Shown: piece after piece, positions 60,287-64,000 of the stretch
Layout: each line of letters starts with the position of its first letter
Numbering within the stretch: the stretch's first letter is position 1
Program-made: the position numbers and the translations under genes
The notes under the pieces: model-generated
The model's database searches: none
Seen by the model: only the letters and a program-made list of their open reading frames with translations
Told to the model about the DNA's origin: nothing
DNA from: Wenzhouxiangella sediminis
GTDB taxonomy: Bacteria; Pseudomonadota; Gammaproteobacteria; Xanthomonadales; Wenzhouxiangellaceae
Reading direction: 5' to 3'
Assembly: GCF_003410055.1 (NCBI RefSeq)
Contig: NZ_QUZK01000002.1
Location: 1-64,000 of the forward strand
DNA: 64,000 bases

Positions 60287-61587
60287 TCCACGGCGGTGAT
60301 TCGGCCCTGCGGTCCGACCAGGATCAGTTCGCCCCGGTCGCCGATGTCGAAGCGCTGGACGCCGGCCAGTAAATCGAGGAATCGCTTCTCCAGGCTCATC
60401 AGGGGTTCGCGGCAGGCCATCTTCGTGGCCGCCGCCGGACCGACCGACAAGCCTTCGCCGCTCAGTTCGTAGCCGGCCGTGTAGCGGTTGCAGGCGGCCC
60501 GGCCGGCGACGCGCCCGTCATCGTCGAACTGCAGGCTGATCTCGACCTCCTCTCCGTCTTCGATCGCGTCGGGGACCGGATCCTCAGCCAGTTGCACCAC
60601 CCGCCAGGTGCTCGCGGTGAGCAGGTCGAGGGGCTTGCCGCCGCAACCGCCCAGCCGGCCGTCTTCGAACTGCATGGCCACAGTGTAGGGGTGCGGCATG
60701 CCGGTGGCCGAATCCCGGCAGAGGCTTCGCTCGAAGGCCGCCAGGATCGGGCCGTGCTCGCCGAGTCCGCGAAACCGGGTGGTTCGGCCGCTCGAGCCGG
60801 TCTGCACGATGGGCGCGGTCGTGACGGTCTGCCCGTAGTCGCTGGTCAGCTCGATCAGTTTCTCGCCGATCTCGACGCGCCATCCGGGCTCGTTGCCGCC
60901 CCCGGAAACCGGTGCGGACAGGGGCTCCAGCCGCCGGCAGTCGCGGACCGCTTCGTCGCCGCGGAGGAGCAGGATTTCTCCGCCCTTTTCGTGAATGCCC
61001 AACTGCGACTCGCCGCCGGCGCGATAACGGACCCCCGAAGCCGCCGGGACCTGTTCGACGCTGTGCAGCTGGCCGTCGACGGCCAGGAACAGGTGCTCGT
61101 CGACCGCTCCGAACATCACTTCGGTGCCACCGCACTGCCAGGCCTGGCCGAAGCCGGCTGCAATCGGCTCGTGCAGACGCACTTCACCCAGTTCGGCGCG
61201 TCCATCCTCCGGCATGACGAGGACCGGCCCGGTCAGTCTGAGCAGCTCGTCGCCCACCAGCACGGCCGCGCTCAGCTCGTAGATCGAGGGGGCATTACTC
61301 TCGGGCTGGACCGAAAAGCCGAGCGGGACCGGAACCTGGCGCCCTTCGAGGCGGGTGCTGAATCGCGTCAGCGACTTGCGCCCGTCGGGGCCGACGGCGT
61401 CGACGGCAACCAGCATTTCGGCGTCGCCGGGCAGCGCGATCCGCTCGGGATAGAACAGCTGGGCTTCCACGAAAAAGGGGTCGGGGGCCTCGGCCCCGGC
61501 CGCCTCATCGTCCGAGCGCATGTCGACCGTCCAGGTGCAGCCGACCAGCCAGAGGATCACGGGAAACAGGGCGAACAGTCTTTTCAT
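60274..61587 (-). CDS. Multi-domain lipoprotein: YbaY-like, MliC-like, COG3650-like and META modules
   Basis: The 437-residue outer-membrane or periplasmic lipoprotein has the lipobox LVGC (C17). Residues about 33-125 resemble YbaY (AQLFYPERIALPGDAEML...PVPLGFSV). Residues about 135-215 resemble the lysozyme inhibitor MliC (WQCGGTEVMFGAVDEHLFL, ASGVRYRAGG, CRRL). Residues about 220-320 match a COG3650-like segment (GNEPGWRVEIG). The final part (about 320-437) is a META/HslJ domain (GRAACNRYTAGYELSGEGL, MACREPLMSLEKRFLDLL). Such modules usually occur in separate stress lipoproteins; domain calls are by eye. Confidence 0.82.
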   Translation of the reverse strand: MKRLFALFPVILWLVGCTWTVDMRSDDEAAGAEAPDPFFVEAQLFYPERIALPGDAEMLVAVDAVGPDGRKSLTRFSTRLEGRQVPVPLGFSVQPESNAPSIYELSAAVLVGDELLRLTGPVLVMPEDGRAELGEVRLHEPIAAGFGQAWQCGGTEVMFGAVDEHLFLAVDGQLHSVEQVPAASGVRYRAGGESQLGIHEKGGEILLLRGDEAVRDCRRLEPLSAPVSGGGNEPGWRVEIGEKLIELTSDYGQTVTTAPIVQTGSSGRTTRFRGLGEHGPILAAFERSLCRDSATGMPHPYTVAMQFEDGRLGGCGGKPLDLLTASTWRVVQLAEDPVPDAIEDGEEVEISLQFDDDGRVAGRAACNRYTAGYELSGEGLSVGPAAATKMACREPLMSLEKRFLDLLAGVQRFDIGDRGELILVGPQGRITAVDQGL

Positions 61588-61682
61588 CGTCAGGCCTTCG
61601 TGGACGCGGTCATGTCAGTGATGACCATGATAGGCGCGCCAGGTTCAGGGGGATGGCCGCTTCCGTCTGCGATAATGCGGGC

Positions 61683-63122
61683 ATGGACATTACCGCGCGT
61701 TCCGGTCTGCTCGAAGCCTTCTCCCGCGTGCTGGGGCAATCGGGTGTCGTCCGGGACGCGGCCGACCTCGACCGATACACGGCGGAGCCGCGCGGGCGCT
61801 ACCACGAACGACCGCTGGCGGTGCTTCGCCCGGCCAGCACCCAGGAAGTGGCCGCGATCGTCTTGCTGTGCCGCGAGCATGGCGTGGCGATCGTGCCGCA
61901 GGGCGGCAATACCGGACTGGTCGGGGGGCAGAGCATCGACCGGCCCGAGCACGAGGTCATCCTGAGCCTGGAGCGAATGCGCTCAATCCGCGAGGTCGAC
62001 GCCGACGGCGCCAGCCTGATCGCCGAGGCCGGCTGCACCCTGGCCACCGCGCAGGCCGCCGCCGAGTCCGTCGGCCTGCTGTTCCCCATGAGCCTGGCCT
62101 CGGAGGGTACGGCGACCATCGGCGGCAACATCGCGACGAATGCCGGGGGGCACCTGACCGTTCGCTACGGCAACATGCGCCGGCAGGTGCTGGGCCTCGA
62201 GGTCGTGCTTGCCGACGGCCGCGTGCTCGACGGCCTGACCTCGCTGAGAAAGGACAACAGCGGCTACGACCTCAACCAGCTCTTCATCGGGTCGGAGGGC
62301 ACCCTGGGGATCATCACCGCCGCCTCGCTCAATCTCGTCTCGATGCCGCGACAGAGCATGACGGCCTTCATCGGCGTGCACGACCTGCCCGCCACCCTGA
62401 CTCTGTTGCGCCTGCTGCGAAACCATCTGGGCGAGACCGTCTCGGCGCTGGAACTGATGCCGCGACTGGCGCTGGACTTCGTGCTCGACTACCTGCCCGA
62501 TGCCCACGATCCGCTGGTGCGCGCGTATCCCTGGTACCTGCTGCTCCAGTGCGACACGGCGGTCGCCGGCGACTGGCTGCAGGATGCCTGCGTGCAGGCC
62601 CTCGAGCGTGCCGCCGACGAGGGCGTGGCGGCGGATGCCGTCGTCGCCGGCGACGACACCCGGGCGAACAGCCTCTGGCGGCTGCGCGAGGCGATCTCGC
62701 CGGCGCAGAAGACCGGCGGCGTCAGCCTCAAGCACGACATCTCGGTCCCGGTGGCGACCATCCCGGAATTCGTCGCCGAAACCTGTGCCGCCCTCGAGCG
62801 GCAGGTGCCCGGCATCCGGCCCTGCGTGTTCGGGCACATCGGCGACGGCAACCTGCACTTCAACCTGAGCCAGCCCGAAGACATGGCCGCCGATGCCTTT
62901 CGGGCCCTGGAGGGTGACTGCAACCGCATCGTATTCGACGCCGTCGTCCGTCACCGCGGCTCGATCGCCGCCGAGCACGGCATCGGCCGGCTGCGCGCAG
63001 GCGAGCTGGCGCGGCGGGGCGATGCCGTGCGCCTCGACCTGATGCGGCGCCTCAAGCGGGCCCTCGATCCCGACGACCTGCTCAATCCGGGCAAGGTGCT
63101 GGCGCCCGGCGAGTCCGGGTGA
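61683..63122 (+). CDS. FAD-binding oxidoreductase, GlcD/D-2-hydroxyglutarate dehydrogenase-like
   Basis: The 479-residue VAO-fold flavoenzyme has the FAD-binding stretch IVPQGGNTGLVGGQS (about 70-85), SEGTATIGGNIATNAGG (about 140-157), the FAD-oxidase C domain with GHIGDGNLHFNLS and the end motif EHGIGRLR ... LDPDDLLNPGK. It oxidises a D-2-hydroxy acid to the 2-oxo acid; the precise substrate is uncertain. The start at 61683 (MDITARSGLL) is chosen over an open upstream frame. The stop overlaps the ATG of the next gene (TGATG). Confidence 0.93.
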   Translation: MDITARSGLLEAFSRVLGQSGVVRDAADLDRYTAEPRGRYHERPLAVLRPASTQEVAAIVLLCREHGVAIVPQGGNTGLVGGQSIDRPEHEVILSLERMRSIREVDADGASLIAEAGCTLATAQAAAESVGLLFPMSLASEGTATIGGNIATNAGGHLTVRYGNMRRQVLGLEVVLADGRVLDGLTSLRKDNSGYDLNQLFIGSEGTLGIITAASLNLVSMPRQSMTAFIGVHDLPATLTLLRLLRNHLGETVSALELMPRLALDFVLDYLPDAHDPLVRAYPWYLLLQCDTAVAGDWLQDACVQALERAADEGVAADAVVAGDDTRANSLWRLREAISPAQKTGGVSLKHDISVPVATIPEFVAETCAALERQVPGIRPCVFGHIGDGNLHFNLSQPEDMAADAFRALEGDCNRIVFDAVVRHRGSIAAEHGIGRLRAGELARRGDAVRLDLMRRLKRALDPDDLLNPGKVLAPGESG

Positions 63123-64000
63123 TGGCCAGGCGAGTGCTCGTGATCGGCGGCGGTGTCGTGGGGGCGACCACGGCGCTGGCCCTGGCCGAGCGCGATTTCG
63201 AAGTCACGCTCATCGACAAGCGTGACCGCCTCGCCGACGACACCAGTCATGCCAACGGCGGTGGGGTCACGCCGCTGCATTCCGAACCCTGGAACGGCCC
63301 GGGACTGGCCACCAGCCTGTTCTCCTATCTCGGCCGCGGCGACGCCCCCTGGCAGCTGCCCCTGGGCAGCTTGCCCTCGCTGGGCGGCTGGGGCCTGCGC
63401 TTCCTGGCCCAGTCCAGGTCGTCGCGCTTTGCGGCCAATGCCCGAGCCAACATCCGACTGGGCCTGTACTCGCTCGATCGCATGCGCGCTTGGCGATCCC
63501 GCTACGGATTCGAATACGCGCAGACGACGGCCGGGTCCATGCAGCTGTACTTTTCGCGGCCAGCGCTGGACCGGGCGCTCACCACGCGCCGCCGGCTGAT
63601 CGAGGGGCTCGGCGAGGTCGAACCGCTTGCCGCCGACGAAGCCGTCGCCCGCGAACCCGCGCTGACGCCGGTGGCCGAGCGGCTCGCCGGTGCGCTGTTC
63701 TATTCCCGTCACGAATCCGGCGATGCGGCGCGGTTCGCGCGCTGCGCGGCCGCCGAGGCCGAACGCCAGGGGGCGCAGATGAGGCTGGGCAAAGCGGTAA
63801 GCCGCATCGTCTGCGACCAGGGCCGATTCAAGGCGGTGGCCGTCGCCGGGGGATCGATCGAGGCGGATGCCTGCGTGATCGCCGCCGGGCCCGAGACGCC
63901 GCGCCTGCTGGCGCCGCTCGGCCTGCGCGTTCCGATCCGACCCGTCCGCGGGTACTCGGCCAGCTTCGAGCTCGACGACGCCGGGGCGTTGCCGAAACTC
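63122..64000 (+). CDS. DadA-like FAD-dependent amino acid dehydrogenase (truncated by window end)
   Basis: 293 codons are present; the gene runs past the window edge. The N-terminal Rossmann motif VIGGGVVGATTALALAERDFEVTLIDKR, the ANGGGVTPLHSEPW segment and RPVRGYSASFEL fit the D-amino acid dehydrogenase small-subunit family (DadA), which passes electrons to the quinone pool. It is translationally coupled to the D-2-hydroxyacid oxidase gene, suggesting joint oxidation of D-configured substrates. Confidence 0.9.
   Translation, partial: MARRVLVIGGGVVGATTALALAERDFEVTLIDKRDRLADDTSHANGGGVTPLHSEPWNGPGLATSLFSYLGRGDAPWQLPLGSLPSLGGWGLRFLAQSRSSRFAANARANIRLGLYSLDRMRAWRSRYGFEYAQTTAGSMQLYFSRPALDRALTTRRRLIEGLGEVEPLAADEAVAREPALTPVAERLAGALFYSRHESGDAARFARCAAAEAERQGAQMRLGKAVSRIVCDQGRFKAVAVAGGSIEADACVIAAGPETPRLLAPLGLRVPIRPVRGYSASFELDDAGALPKL

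Overview
The window is a high-GC chromosomal segment from a Gram-negative bacterium, most likely a gammaproteobacterium near the Xanthomonadales/Chromatiales (a Wenzhouxiangella-like lineage is my guess from protein character; there is no rRNA or marker tree here). Genes are densely packed, many with ATGA or GTGA stop/start overlaps. No tRNA, rRNA, insertion sequence, prophage or CRISPR array was found. No gene-free stretch exceeds 300 bases.

Layout. 1-5.3 kb: an S33 peptidase with a NatAB-type ABC exporter on the minus strand, and a divergent YadGH-type exporter. 5.3-11.7 kb: a 2025-residue secreted subtilase behind a promoter with a perfect CRP-type site, closed by a bidirectional terminator. 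11.8-16.5 kb: a small unknown gene, an NfeD/slipin/DUF4920 operon, an aldo-keto reductase and a gamma-carbonic anhydrase. 16.5-20.2 kb: argS, a SPOR protein and a patatin phospholipase, preceded by an AT-rich segment with paired DnaA boxes. 20.2-24.4 kb: a secreted PQQ sugar dehydrogenase and a lysyl-endopeptidase-like protease. 24.4-28.2 kb: a beta-hydroxyacid dehydrogenase and divergent speA/speE. 28.3-34.5 kb: a secreted protein with an S74-like chaperone domain, an unknown secreted protein, and a TPR/CRTAC1 pair. 34.6-40.1 kb: a BlaI / M56-TonB pair, and a binding-protein / GGDEF-EAL pair. 40.1-46 kb: hrpB, a thioredoxin-like protein, LysR/azoR, pirin. 46-54.3 kb: low-oxygen and nitrosative-stress genes (ubiT, cytochrome c, ctaA, a Dnr-like regulator with its probable box, a PLP decarboxylase, nnrS). 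54.4-64 kb: ilvA, small proteins, ubiM, a quinone reductase, an antiporter, a four-module lipoprotein, and two FAD oxidases, the last cut by the window edge.

The most notable signal is a shared C-terminal motif, [VIL]-F-x-D-R-F-E. It closes four otherwise unrelated proteins with signal peptides: the subtilase, the sugar dehydrogenase, the lysyl endopeptidase-like protease and an unknown protein. It has no following membrane helix and looks like an uncharacterised C-terminal tag for exported proteins. Other points of interest are an inverted-repeat intergenic element family built from CCTGAAA heptamers, an oriC-like AT-rich/DnaA-box region before argS, the transporter-less binding-protein/GGDEF-EAL pair, an M56 peptidase fused to a TonB domain, and an M20 peptidase with altered metal ligands.
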